Below are positions 14,485 to 28,157 of a stretch of DNA of 64,000 nucleotides, piece by piece. Position 1 is the stretch's first letter; each line of letters opens with the position of its first letter. The notes under the pieces were generated by a model. That model had not been told where the DNA came from. It saw only the letters and a list, made by a program, of their open reading frames with translations, and did no database searches. The position numbers and the translations under genes were made by a program. This DNA comes from Cokeromyces recurvatus (lineage: Eukaryota > Mucoromycota > Mucoromycetes > Mucorales > Mucoraceae), in NCBI RefSeq assembly GCF_025118155.1, contig NW_026251389.1, positions 1,240,001 through 1,304,000 on the forward strand, in the 5' to 3' direction.

Positions 14485-14598
14485 TTTTAATATATAAAAG
14501 AAGAGAAAGTAAAGAAGTAAAGAAGTAAAGAAGCAAAGAAGAAGAAGAAGAAAAAAAAGAAAAAAAAAGAGGAATTTGAATTTTTATTTTATTTTATT

Positions 14599-16692
<2,094 letters not shown>

Positions 16693-16735
<43 letters not shown>
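16693..16735. repeat. Poly(T) homopolymer, 43 nt, abutting a start codon
   Basis: On the minus strand this reads as poly(A) running straight into the ATG of the AAA+ ATPase. It occupies the place where an N-terminal domain exon would be expected. A second, shorter T run follows near 16808-16833. Confidence 0.9.
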
Positions 16736-16738
<3 letters not shown>

Positions 16739-17033
16739 TGAAAGTTTCAAACTAACTAACAAAAAAAGTTGTTTTTCTAATTTGGAAGCTTATTTTATTT
16801 TATTCATTTTTTTTTTTTTTTTTTTTTTTTTTTCACTGCTGTTTTTAAAAGTCACAACATAAAGAACTGTTAAGCACTTTTCATTGATTTTATGCAAATA
16901 GATGAGAAAATAATTCGAAAAAATAAGAATTTTTAAGTACTAAAATAGGGAAAACGTTTATCTATTGATTTAGAAAAAAATACAACTATTTTAAAAAATT
17001 TCATGTGATAATTGATAGTCAACTTTTTTAAAC

Positions 17034-18414
17034 ATGACAAACGATGTTCACATGGAAGATCTGTCATTAGAAGATTCTGAAAACTCTGATGATCAAACAG
17101 CCATTGTATATTCCAGTTTGATGTCAATGATGCGTCTTACATTTGATCGAAATGAAGCTGCCATGGAAATCGATGAGGAAGTTATAAACAATTTTGAAGT
17201 AGCAAATGGAGATACAAAACAAAGCAAAGAAAAAAGACAGCGAGTACGAAGAAGAAGAAGACGATGGGAAGGTAAAACTGAAGAAATTAGCTGAAAACCT
17301 TGCGGGTGCTACAAAAAATCAAGGGTAGGAAAGTCTGCAACGTCAAATTGTCGATTTCATTGGTTTAATCATTGAATAGGTACTGGTGAAGGATGCTGCA
17401 ACAGGAGCAGGCATTACTCTTTCAACCGCTTATCGATATCGAAAGATATGGCATGAAACTCAAGTTGTTCCTGAGAAAAAAAAACAAAGGGGGGTCGAGT
17501 TCGATCTGAGGTTTTAACGGAAGAACATACGTTGTTTGTCATAAAAACGTGTCGATAGTTTTACACCAATAACCTTTGAACAGATGAAGGAAAAGCTTAT
17601 CGAACAATATCCTTGTATTTCTATTTCGAAAAGCCAGTTTTATCGCCATGTCGAAGAGCAATGCGTATTAAGCATAAAGAAACTAGAAAAACTTACTGAA
17701 TATCGAAATTCGGATGAGAACCTCTTGAAAAGAAAAACCTGCTGTTGAATCATGGTTATCTAATAATGAAATGGGTTTTGAAAAGAATTGTGTGTTTTCA
17801 TAGATGAGGCTGGTTTTAATTTATATATCACTTATACAAGAGGTTGGTCAAAAGCAGGCGAACCAGCAAAAACTGTAGTTCCAAAGAACAAGGGAACTAC
17901 AATCACTATTCTTGGCGCTATTTCGAACCAAGGTGATATTGATATTAATTTCTCTGAGAAAACCTGTTATTGTCGCTGGAATTAAGAAGAGAAAAAGCAA
18001 ATGGGAAAATAGTAGCTACAACAGCAAAAATAGGCATGAGAGCCGAACATTTTTTTTAACTATTTGAGTAATGTGATGGATGTTCTTGACAAAAATGAGA
18101 TAAAAAATTCCTACATTATTATGGATAATACTCTTATACATAAGCCTGTCATTGTGAGAGAGTTCATTGAGAAAAGAGGTTATAAATGTGCTTACCTTCC
18201 ACTATAATCGCCATTTCTTAATCCTATTGAAGAGTTTTGGTCGAAAGTAAAATATAGTGTCAAAAGACAGCCTTTCGATGGCAGTGATACATTAACTTCT
18301 CGAATTATAGAAGCATGTTCTCAAGTTACTCTAGCAGACCGTAAAGGATGGATAAGGCATTCAGTTTCATTTTTCGATCGTTGTCTTTCTTTGGAAAAAA
18401 TAAATAAATATAAG
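17034..18414 (+). mobile_element. Decayed Tc1/mariner-like transposase, copy 1
   Basis: A plus-strand DDE transposase broken by several frameshifts and stops. The acidic N-terminus is open for 86 codons from 17034. Fragments then show FEQMKEKLIEQYP and SKSQFYRHVEE, the first catalytic block FIDEAGFN near 17800, the second IIMDN near 18117, and NPIEEFWSKVK near 18222, followed by GWIRHSVSFFDR. This is the D/D/E arrangement of the DDE_3 (IS630-Tc1-mariner) superfamily. It lies tail-to-tail with copy 2, whose last residues are similar. I could not identify terminal inverted repeats by eye. Confidence 0.85.
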
Positions 18415-18476
18415 CTTTCCAAAATAGTTATATTTTTTTCTCAATCAAACAATAAAAATTTTCTCACTTTAGGACT

Positions 18477-19870
18477 TTAAAGCATGTGTTCTTTTGCGAT
18501 CCAACGAGGAAAGAAAGATACAGAATGTCTTATCCAACCTCTACAAACGCTCAAAGTAACCTTCTTAACATAATTCATTATTCTATGTGTCAATAAATTA
18601 CCAGAATAAAGAGGGTTTCTCTTGATACCAGCTTTTACTTTCGACCAGAATTCTTCAACTGGATTCAAAAAAAAAAAAAAAAAGGGATATACTGACAAAT
18701 AAACACACTTGTATCCTCTACTTTCAACGGCTTCCCTAATATGAGCCGGCTTATGAATAGGAGCATTGTTCATTACAAGATAATGGCCTTGGAGTCCATT
18801 GCTGTTTAAACAATTCATCATATTATTCAAGTAAGCAAGAAAGTGTTCAGATCTTGTTCCTACTCGACCGTTAATCTTCACCTCTTTGCCGTTGATTTTT
18901 CTCTTCTTACTCCCAACAGATGAAGTGTGCTTTCTTAGTAAAATGTAGATAACACCATCAATTGATATAGCACCCAAGATTGTAATCGAAGTACTACGCG
19001 AGGAAGGGACGATTGCTTTAGCAGATTTACCTTTTTTTAGACCATCCTTTATTACGTGTTATATTGATATTAAATCCGGCTTCATCGATGAAAACACAGT
19101 TTTTTTTGGAAGTCCATATTTTTATCAGCTATCCACTTTTCTACTTCTGTTTTCCTTTGTTCAATTACTTCAATATGATTTCTTCTGGTAGGTATTTTTT
19201 CTAATCTTTTCATCGAAAGAGCATAAACAGTTCGCATAAATCTGTAAAGTGCAGATCGACTTACAGTAAGACTCTCGTCTTCAATTTTCTTACAAAGGTC
19301 GAATTTAATTTGTTCAAGTACTGCTGTTGAATTATCGTCAATATATTTGATAATCCATTCAGCATGACGTTATTGTAACTTGAATAATGATCCTTTTCTT
19401 CCTCTCTTTTTTTTCTACAGATAAGCCCATTTTCTGGATCCTCTCTAAATGTTTTTCTATATTTGTATCCAGCCCATAAGGAGATACCTGTACTCGAACA
19501 AGCTGACTTGACGTTAGATCCTACAGAAATCAAGTCAATAAAAAAGCCAGTTTGTTGATCAGTATACTTCCTGTATGTTTTTTTTCCAACACGCTCCTGC
19601 TGACTCAAATTAGTCTCAACATACTCTTTTACACGAGCATTTATCTCTTTCAACGTTTCTTCTACTTCGTCTACTACCTCCATCTCACTTTCTTCTTTTA
19701 CCTCATCCTCTTCCAAATCTAAACCTAGCTCCTCAGCTAGTTCCTCATCACACACCATTGTCGTATTGACGTCTTCTTCGGCAGGCTCACTGTGCTTTTA
19801 ATATAAACTAACATAAACCTCTTCAGTTGATTCTTCTTCTTCCTCTTGGATAGACATGTCACTCATAAGT
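18477..19870 (-). mobile_element. Decayed Tc1/mariner-like transposase, copy 2
   Basis: A minus-strand DDE transposase. The N-terminal part (19758-19261) is acidic, then has SSTGISLWAGYKYRKTF typical of the helix-turn-helix half. The C-terminal part (18977-18477) has GHYLVMNNAPIHKP, where the second catalytic position is NN instead of DN, then NPVEEFWSKVKAG and RGWIRHSVSFF. An A/T run has been inserted just before NPVEEFW, and the middle, including the first catalytic block, is frameshifted. The element is dead. It converges on copy 1. Confidence 0.85.
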
Positions 19871-19914
19871 GTGTCAGTGTTTATTTTAATCAAGTTTATT
19901 TTTACCTATTTATT

Positions 19915-19916
<2 letters not shown>

Positions 19917-19960
<44 letters not shown>
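19917..19960. repeat. Poly(T) homopolymer, 44 nt
   Basis: A T run following a TATTTATT-rich stretch, just outside the 5' end of Tc1-like copy 2. Confidence 0.9.
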
Positions 19961-19964
<4 letters not shown>

Positions 19965-21480
19965 TTTAATGAATAATTAATCAGACGGTTAATGAAAATT
20001 TGATCAATAATGTGCTGATTTTCTATGAGCACAGGTGGGAAACTAGCAGATTGTTTTAAGTGCAAAAGATAAAGAAAGAGGAAACAGAAAAGACAAGTCT
20101 GTGAAAATTTTGTATAATTTATTAGAAGAAAGATAATACAAAAATTGTACCCAGAAAAAAAAATAATATGGATAAGTGAATACTGGTATAATAAAGCATT
20201 ACATGTAAAGATTGTATTCGAATAACTCTGCATGCAATAAAAATATATTTTTATCGTTTTTCTTCCTGAGCTGTTGCTGTTTGTTGTGTATATAATGATG
20301 TATTACATAATATCTTATAATATACAAATCAGAGTCATGAAGGACCGAATGATATTATAGTTATTAGTTATACACTTTATGCATACAATATTATTTGATT
20401 TCAGTTTATAAGACATTCTTGTGATGAGAAAAATAATATTATAATAAATACTAACTCTACGAAATAAAGGAGTTATTAATGATAAAGATATATGAATTAT
20501 AGATTATACTTATTAGTTATATATACACATTATTATTATAATATTGTCTTATATACTAATTTATAAATATAATCATATAATATCTATACACTATACAATA
20601 TAATGACATTCATTCAAGTAGTATAGTAAGGAATGCATATAATACAAAGCATCTTCCCTATATCTTTCATAAGTATGAACATACGAGATTTCATTATTTG
20701 GTTTCAAGGAAAATAACCGGCTAGATCAAGCACCAATAATTTAATATTTATTAGAGTTAACTGAGATTAATTCTCAGTCAGGGCAAAGACTAGAAAGTTC
20801 AAACACAATAACTTTAATTATTCTATGGGAAAATATTCTTCTTTCAAGATATCTTCATTCTGTTCCTGTCGCGAAGTAACCCGTTCTCCACAAGATATAA
20901 ATAAGGATCCATTTTGCACTCAACTTTTAAAAATCAGGTTTTTTATTTTAAATTTTGGATTGATAATAAAAGTTTTATACAAAGTTTTCACAGATTTATT
21001 CTGTCTTATTCTTTTGTTATCTTTATCTTATCAACACTGTTATTAAAAATATGCCCAAGTATTATTTCTGGAGGTAAGCAACGCGTTACTATTAATTTAC
21101 AGCAATAACACTAATACCAATTATGTATGTGCTACTATTATTATTATCATCCTTTAAGATGTTATTACATAACAATGTTGAATATTATAGATGCATATCC
21201 TATTGAACTCTTATTATTACATAATGCAATGTGTATACTTATTTTGAAAGCTCGAATACTCTGACAACGACTATTATTAAAACTGGGTGTAGAATGAATA
21301 TTATGCTGTGAAGTACAATATACTAGTTTTATATGAATAACCTCTTTATTATGTCATAAATGATGGTTTATTTCTATTCTTAGTTATAAAGACGACTACA
21401 ATTATAACAAAGTGGTTCGTTCATAAACTTTATAGAATGAGCTTTTTTAACCAATATTTCCCAGCTTCACAGTAAAGTTT
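19961..21480. other. AT-rich gap inside the transposon block
   Basis: About 1.5 kb with no frame that shows domain similarity or splice structure. Some stretches look like old LTR or transposon debris, but I cannot align them to other sequence in the window. Confidence 0.5.
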
Positions 21481-21488
21481 TGACTGTG

Positions 21489-21720
21489 GTCATATCATGG
21501 TCATACCGTGGTCATACCATGATCTAAATACAATGTGGATACGATACGATACGATACGGATACGATACTTTTATTTATTACAAATAAATAAAAGAGTCTT
21601 ATTGGTCAATTTGAGTCTAAATACAGTCACGATACGGATAGATGAAAGTTTTATTGACCAATTTTTTTACAATTTAAAAAATTTGTGGATACGATACGAT
21701 ACGATACGATACGATACGCT
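21489..21720. repeat. Short tandem repeats: GGTCATACC-type and (GATAC)n
   Basis: Three 11-bp copies of a GGTCATACC unit (about 21489-21523) are followed by two runs of the pentamer GATAC (about 21536-21567 and 21687-21719). The two runs flank a segment with a partly repeated TTATTGGTCAATTT / TTATTGACCAATTT motif. The block ends 30 bp before the decayed nuclease-like gene. Confidence 0.75.
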
Positions 21721-21750
21721 TTTTCTTCGTTTTACTTATCAAAAATAATA

Positions 21751-22509
21751 ATGCCCGACTATTTCAACAGTGACGAAGGTAAGTAAATATGTTATAAAAA
21801 TAAATATTCTCTTATGTAAAATTGTTTAGATGACAATGATCGCATCCTCCTTTATCATCACAGGCCAGGAACTGATTTGATAAGCAGACTGGTATTAACC
21901 GACCAACGAGTGATAAATGCGTTATCAAACATTCTCGTGCCAGAAGCGGCGAATGATAGTTACTTTTCAGCGCCTACAGAATTGATAACAGAAAAAAAAT
22001 GCGATATTCTATATGCTCCTCACGATCCCTTGAGTTCGTTTCTTCCCATACTGGTTGAAGTACAAAATTAAGTCGATGACAAATTCTTAACACGTGCAAT
22101 TCATTATTGTACACTCGTATACAACCGTTACAACAGGCTTCCAATTATTTTGGTATTTGGAGTTGCAAGTGTAACATTGTCTTTACAGAGCAAGTCTGTC
22201 GATAGTGAATTCCCCTTTGCTAGACAGATACCAAGCCTTGGATGGGCTGAACACTGTTTGCTACTGACATCATCAACATTACAGATGAATGAACAAGAAA
22301 TCACATTGCATCCTTTGCGAGCCATCGGCTTTTTCCTCTGCTCTCAATCTTTGTCAATCAGTACTTTAGACTATGAAAAGAATGATTCTTTTGTAAAATT
22401 ACTGTACTCAATTGCGCATGATAATCTTGACCAGTTAGTTGGAGAAGAAGCTGAAAAATTGGATGCTATACGTGATATTTCTTTTAAAATATCAAATAAA
22501 AAATATTAG
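21751..22509 (+). pseudogene. Decayed PD-(D/E)XK nuclease-like gene (Rpn/transposase type)
   Basis: Exon 1 is 21751-21778. A canonical intron (GTAAGT to TTTAG) joins it in frame to exon 2 from 21830. The protein contains KKCDILYAP, then FLPILVEVQN, a D...E-x-Q arrangement seen in PD-(D/E)XK nucleases such as the Rpn/PDDEXK transposase group. It continues RAIHYCTLVYNRYN and LGWAEHCLLLTSST. A single in-frame TAA at 22069-22071 falls right after the E-x-Q strand; the frame reopens immediately and runs to 22509. The last residues read into an LTR-like repeat, so the native 3' end is probably lost. Assignment to PD-(D/E)XK is by motif only. Confidence 0.6.
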
Positions 22510-22831
22510 AGAATAAAAAATTAATATTAAGACAAAAAGAGTCAACGAGATCGAACAATAGTTCTAAAGTCAATTATTTTATTTATGAATTTAACTTGAT
22601 AGAGGTATTTATAAGGATTGTTAAAGAGGTCTGAGGATAAGATGTGAATCAGAAAAGTGTTAGTTACGACCAAATAAGGTATGTTATAGATAATGAAGTG
22701 TTAGTGATTTTAATATTATTAGAAGGAGTGGATCAAGAGAGATTCAGGAGAATATAGATAGAGTTCCTTGAATAAATTTATGATCCGCATGTTTAATCAT
22801 GAAACATGACATTATAAGTCAGATCATGACA
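22473..22831 (-). repeat. LTR-like interspersed repeat, copy 1
   Basis: About 355 bp, closely matching copy 3 at 31101-31458 and, inverted, copy 2 at 29901-30210. Read on the minus strand it starts TGTCATGA and ends ATATCA, the TG...CA ends of an LTR. It begins 25 bp after the stop codon of the gag/protease remnant on the same strand, as a 3' LTR would, with a purine-rich AAGAAGAAATTG stretch close by. Confidence 0.75.
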
Positions 22832-22855
22832 AATATCATCAGATACAATTTCTTC

Positions 22856-24806
22856 TTAATACGTCTTCAATTCAACGATCCTCCCACTATCGTCGTTTGC
22901 TCGCTGTATTTGAACAGAATAAATAGCTTTAGTTTCAATTAATTTGCCTTTATCACCATTATCATTATACGATTCATCTTCTAGGCACCGAACTTTAATA
23001 TAATCATTTCCTTTCTTGATAGAAACTACGGTTATTCTTCCTCTATCCGTCAGTCGTATATCATGATTTCTTATCCATGACCTCCCTAATAGGCAGACAT
23101 CTCTTTGTAATTCTGTATCATCTATACAAAAATGTTCTTTTCTGAGTCTTCCTCCTATTCTTACATTAACATTGCTAGTAATACGACAGGGGATAATTTT
23201 TCCACTACTTCCAAAACCAGATAGGGGTATTTTGTCGTAATTGTTTTCTTGTAAGTCTATCTGCTAACTTCTTACTGATCATTGAAACAGCTGTACCTGT
23301 GTCTAGAATTGCTTCTATAATCTTGTCATTAATTGCTATTAATATCCTTGATGGCCTTGCATTTTTCATTATATCTGGGTCGTAAGGATAATCCACCACA
23401 CTATCTGCTTCATCATCTGTATCACTTCCATAAACACCACTACTGCTTCCTCCTGTTGATTCAAGGTCTAATTCACTATCGCTAATACTACTTTCATCTT
23501 AGTTCGTCATTGTCAAAAGGTTTGAACCATTATCCTGGTCTTCTGATGATTCTGTTACTTTTCCTTTGTAGATCTCTCCTTCTTCTAATAAGTTTCCTGA
23601 TCTTAAATTACTAATCACTATGGAGTCATTCATTGAGTTTAGCATTTTGCTCTTTCTTCGATGAATATACATGATTCCTTCCTTAACTTCTCTTGCTATA
23701 TTCTTGTTAAGAGATAGATATTCTGCCATAGATAATTTTACTTGTGTATTCTTCAGCTTTTCCCAAGTATCTTCTATTTCTATATTAATTTTTATTCTTT
23801 CTCTAACTCCTTTTTTTCTTATGGGGTTAGTTCTTTCAATTTGTTTTTTTAATATTCTTATCCTATTCTCCTATATGTCCAGTCTATATTTGTCTATTAT
23901 TTGATATAGGTATTCTCGAAGTCACTGATTGTTGAGACATAAAATATTGACTTGTTCCTTCACCAAGGTCTCTTTCCTTCCCTTTACGACTGATTTGTTT
24001 TTTTGATCTTGAGTTTTCAATAGTATTTTCATTCCCCACTCCTTTTCTTTTAACAGCAAATATATCTACTATTTCAGTATTTTTATTTTCAATGTATTCT
24101 TTTTTCTTAGCACGTTTAGGAGTACATAACCCTATTTCTATATTATTCATATTTGAGGGGCTATTTGTGTTTAAATGAGAAAAGTTTGTACTTTTATCGT
24201 ATGTTTGTATATCGTTTTTTTTAGGGATATGTGAAGAATTATAATTGATATTACTTGTTTGGTTAGTAATACGATAATTAATATTTTCTTTATTAAAGAC
24301 ATCAGTATTATCCCTTCCTACTGATATCCTTCCCCTTTTCCCGACGACTCTCCATTATTATTATAGTTATTGTTTAAGGTTGGACACAGCTGTTGGGGAT
24401 GACCTTCTTTGTTACATCGAAAGCAAATAATAGGTTGTCGATCACTGTATATTTGTTTTGAAAAAGTATTGTTGTTATATGGCTTAAAACGATTTCCTTG
24501 TTGTAACTCAACAACGCTTATTTTTAATTCTTTGAATGTATTAACCAATTCTGATATTGTGTCAGCTGAGATCCTATCACTACTATTATTTCTTATAGTA
24601 GTTGTTGAATCATTAAAATTAGAGCTATTTGTTATAGTTGTTATGTTATCATCTTGTGTTTCTTCTTGATTAAATCGTACACTCCGTCTTCTGTCGTTAT
24701 ATCCTCCTGAGATTTTTCCTTTGTACCTCCTATTTAATTTCTCAATTTCAATAACTTCCTCTAACACCTTGTCATAATCCTTAGTAATTATACGACTTCT
24801 TTCCAA
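22856..24806 (-). mobile_element. Decayed LTR-retrotransposon gag and protease
   Basis: Minus-strand fragments. A Gag-like end (24806-24318) carries one zinc knuckle, CFRCNKEGHPQQLC (CX2CX4HX4C), after an Asn/Ser-rich stretch. Lower down, ILIAINDKIIEAILDTG (around 23350-23290) is a retropepsin-type aspartic protease with its DTG catalytic triad. A C-terminal part, CLLGRSWIRNHDIRL to RIVELKTY, ends in TAA at 22856, 25 bp from the LTR-like repeat. Between these the frame is broken. No reverse transcriptase or RNase H is seen, so this is either a gag-protease-only element or one that has lost pol. No matching upstream LTR is found near 24.8-25.1 kb. Confidence 0.75.
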
Positions 24807-25085
24807 TTCGTAAGCAATATATCCACTTATTAAGGCAATAAAAAAAATGCTTTCTTTGATTTATTTGAGTGACTCACAAAAGTGTGGCGATGTTTCGGAA
24901 TTTTAAGCAACTTATACAAATCCGCAATAAGTGATCATCTATATATTAAACGAAGTGCTCTATAGTATGTATTAACGGGAAGACAGAAGTTGCCTCTTTC
25001 TGATGATACCTATAGCATATATGCATTATATGATGTTTTTATTTCAAAAATCATGTTAAAAGTTACATGTATATATTTCTTACAA

Positions 25086-25114
<29 letters not shown>

Positions 25115-25127
<13 letters not shown>

Positions 25128-26070
25128 GAGTCTGCAGCCTTTCTCTTGTGACCACCAGTAACTTTGATTCTTTCGTACATTTGAGGTGCTCTAACATTTA
25201 CATTAACGACACCTACGATTGAAATCGATCCTAAAATAGAATGCTATTCATCTCTGATAGTTGGAGTTGTTGTTACGGCAGGAATGCCATGGGCAGATCG
25301 ACCATAAGACGGCCTCATATTAATAACAAACGCAGATTCATTAATAAAAACGCAGTTCTGAAGGTAGTTTATGTCCATTACTTTCCATTTTAGAACCCAC
25401 TCATACCTGGCATTTCGAGCTGCAGGATGGCAAACCAATTTCTTTATCGAAAGGTTGCATTCGTATAAAATAAAATTATTCACAGAGGATTTTTTTTTGA
25501 ATTGAATTGAACCGTTCAAATGCTTTTGTCAAGCTATCTATAGCTTTATTAGTTGTTGTATACAGTTTCTCGTCAAACAACTGGGTGATATGCAGTTTTT
25601 GTTTCTTTTGAAGTTGATTTTAAGCACGATTACCTTTTATATGCTTGTTTTTCGTAGATGTTCCACATACAGTCTGTTATAATCCTCTTGGTCTAGGCTT
25701 AAGCAGTTCGCTTAGGTATACCAACATGTTCACCTTCTTTCGTTGTCGAGAAAAGCTTGATTTTTAAGTAATATAAAAACAAAGATTTCTGGTCATCCAT
25801 ATAAGTGGTGTAGCTATTTCCTTTGCGAGCTCTGTCAGCTAGCAATTTATCTACCTTCTCAATCACAAGTGTCATTCCACCCTCGAAGTTCTCATCTTCA
25901 GGATCTAACTCAATTAGAGCAGGTTGTGAATCCTTGTAATCTGTTAAATTGGTTAAATTCTTAAAATTAAACTAAGATTTTTCTTCATTAATGTAATCCA
26001 TGGCGTCATTACCGTCTTATAGTTATCTTCCCTTGGACATCTTCCATTATAATATGTGTGTGTTGCTCAT
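25115..26070 (-). mobile_element. Decayed Tc1/mariner-like transposase, copy 3
   Basis: Minus-strand remnant. From about 25990 down: a KNLTNLTDYKDSQPALIEL stretch, KVDKLLADRARKGNSYT, then KTAYHPVV after several stops. The core is at 25519-25244, with VLKWKVMD, the first catalytic block VFINESAFVINMRP (Asn-Glu-Ser where copy 1 has Asp-Glu-Ala) and YGRSAHGIPA. The second and third catalytic positions are missing; a T run at 25102-25127 marks the break. The family match rests on the block after the first catalytic Asp. Confidence 0.7.
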
Positions 26071-26599
26071 TTTGATATATAAAAAGTTAATAGAAATGCT
26101 GTTTAGTAACTGAAGTCCGTTGCCTGGATTTATGTAAGAAATCCGATGATTAAATTTTCAAATCCACTAATTGGGAATACACTTTCTTTGTTGTTACGTA
26201 TAAGGCAATGCTACTCAAGCATTTCAATAGTATTCTTTGCGCATAAATTTTCACTCTTGAATCAAATAGGATATGGAGCGTTTGAAAGAGATTTTATTCA
26301 ATTTTGGAAAGTAATTAAATCAAGAGTTTACTGACACAACACTAGCTAATTATTTTTTGTAGAATACTGGCATGCAACCCCTCCCGTTCAGCATGAAGTT
26401 ACATTTTACGATTTGAAATTGTGTGCAAAACCACATTCACAACAACACAATGTGCATACAAGGCACTCACAAATGATATAAAATTCTTGAAAAAACGCAT
26501 TTCCTGACAATAAAAATATGATAAAATTTCTAAATAGGATTGAAAAAAAGTTGGCAGTAAGGTCTGGTAAAACCAATATCCCAGCTTAGGCATTGTCTT

Positions 26600-27107
26600 G
26601 AAGAATTACTATTAAAGTCAAAAGCTGCTAATTACAGTGCTATTGACGATCGACTTCATAAAAATCCATGTTAGAAATTCCTACAAGACTTTTATGATAA
26701 TGAATCAAGTGGATATCAAGGTGTTGAACAAATGTTCAAAATATCAAGTTTATACCTTTGGCCAGGTTATTATGAAACTATCAGAAAGTATGTTGGAGCA
26801 GGTATATATGTGTCAAGCATATAGAAAAAAGAATATGGTTACTCCTTTACAAAGCTTCAAGATTTCTGCGAGTGATGTTTTTTGAAAGCTTGTGATTAAC
26901 TTGATTTATTTACCCATCACTAAACAAAGGAACATTGCTGCTATTGTGATGATTGATTACTTAATTTTTTGGGTTGATGCAGAACCTAATGCCACTCTTA
27001 GTGCTGCCACTCCTTGTTTAGCCATTTTTAAATGGGTATGTCGTCAAATAAGAATTAGTGACAATGGTGCACATTTCATGGCTCAGCAAGTTAGGGAATA
27101 TTTTTAA
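26600..27107 (+). mobile_element. Ty3/gypsy-type integrase fragment
   Basis: Plus strand, in two overlapping frames with a frameshift. The upstream part reads SSGYQGVEQMFKI, then LYLWPGYYETIRKYV, the usual lead-in to the integrase zinc-binding domain. The downstream part has PITKQRNIAAIVMIDYL, IFWVDAEPNATLSAAT and RISDNGAHFMAQQVREYF, matching the first two Asp positions of the catalytic core. The fragment stops at 27107 and carries no RT. Its orientation is opposite to the gag/protease remnant at 22.9-24.8 kb, so the two are unlikely to be one element. Confidence 0.8.
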
Positions 27108-27231
27108 AACTGTTATGAAACCTAACTCTCTAAGACCAGCTTAACTCAATTTTTTTTATACTCATTAAAATTTAGAAGTAAACGTAATTAAATTATCCCA
27201 AAAGTAGTTTTCTTTTTTCATTTCATTTGTT

Positions 27232-27440
27232 AATAACCCCTCAAAAGAGAGGAATATAAAAGGTTTAACCACTCTAATAAAAGAGAGGAATATAAAAGGT
27301 TTAACCACTCAAAAAGAGAGGAATATAAAAAGGTTTAACCACTCTAATAAAAGAGAGGAATATAAAAAGGTTTAACCCCTCAAAAGAGAGGAATATAAAA
27401 AATTTAACCACTCTTAAAAAGAGAGGAATATAATATAATT
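27232..27440. repeat. Minisatellite, six copies of an about 31-36 bp unit
   Basis: Each unit contains AGAGAGGAATATAAAA followed by GGTTTAACC and CTC. Unit length varies through small indels in A runs and an optional TAATA. The CCTC...GAGAGG junctions give each unit a short inverted repeat. It follows the integrase fragment. Confidence 0.9.
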
Positions 27441-27612
27441 GAGAAAAAAAAAGAAAAAAAAAGGAAAAAAAAAGAATTTTTATACATTTTTAGAGTATCA
27501 TGGCAAATTTTGAAGTCACAATATCTATTTTTCAAAAGCAGTTCACTTATTTAAACTAACTTTCTCAAAATATATTTTTGTCTTTTTCATTCTTAGTTTT
27601 TGCAAACTAAAA

Positions 27613-28157
27613 ATGATTAAAAAATGTAAAAATTGTTGGCATAAAAGTACTCAAGTTTGTTTGTTGGGAGATTCGTTAATAAACATGATTGATGAATGCT
27701 TAAATTCGATACTGGTCTCTTGTGGAATAACAAAGCCAATTCATATTAAAAAGGAATTCAAAAATGGGTATGTATAATTTTATGATATAATTTTTAGAGT
27801 ACGTTCTCTAATCGTTCTATTTCACTAATACTGTAGGTTTGCCCACTTACATTTCAATAGTGTAGAGGATAGTACGTTATTTTACTACGCGTATTATATC
27901 AAACAGCAGCGTCTATGCCTAAAACTATAAAATGTTGTCGTTAAACCTGCTTTAACAAATAAAAAGCCTGTTATTTATGTAAGTGTAATTTAATATTAAA
28001 TATAGAATATTTATAGTAATCTGTTGAACAGGATATTTTCCTGATGATAAACAATAACTTAGGATCCTCTATTACTGAAAAACGAGAATCAGAGCTGAAC
28101 ATATGGAAGAAGGAGCTTGTTACACTCAAAAAAATCTTAATTAATACAATTAATTAA
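27613..28157 (+). pseudogene. Small spliced gene of unknown family, broken by one stop
   Basis: Three exons (27613-27767, 27837-27978, 28032-28157) are joined by canonical introns (GTATGT..CTAATA..GTAG and GTAAGT..ACAG) and stay in one frame for about 141 codons. The only defect is a TAA at about 27924-27929 after RLCLKL; beyond it the frame continues with PALTNKKPVIY into exon 3. The N-terminus has a CKNCWHK motif, possibly a zinc-binding Cys pair. The family is not recognised. Either the gene has a recent nonsense mutation or the protein is genuinely short and the rest is relic. Confidence 0.5.

Noticed and set aside
21489..21748. (GATAC)n as a possible telomeric or centromeric repeat
   Set aside because: Short, interstitial and degenerate; no telomere-type G-rich strand.
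26146..26593. Two frames of 62-64 codons between transposon remnants
   Set aside because: No similarity to transposase or integrase and no splice structure.
27232..27440. CRISPR-like array
   Set aside because: Units are contiguous tandem repeats without unique spacers, and the sequence is eukaryotic.
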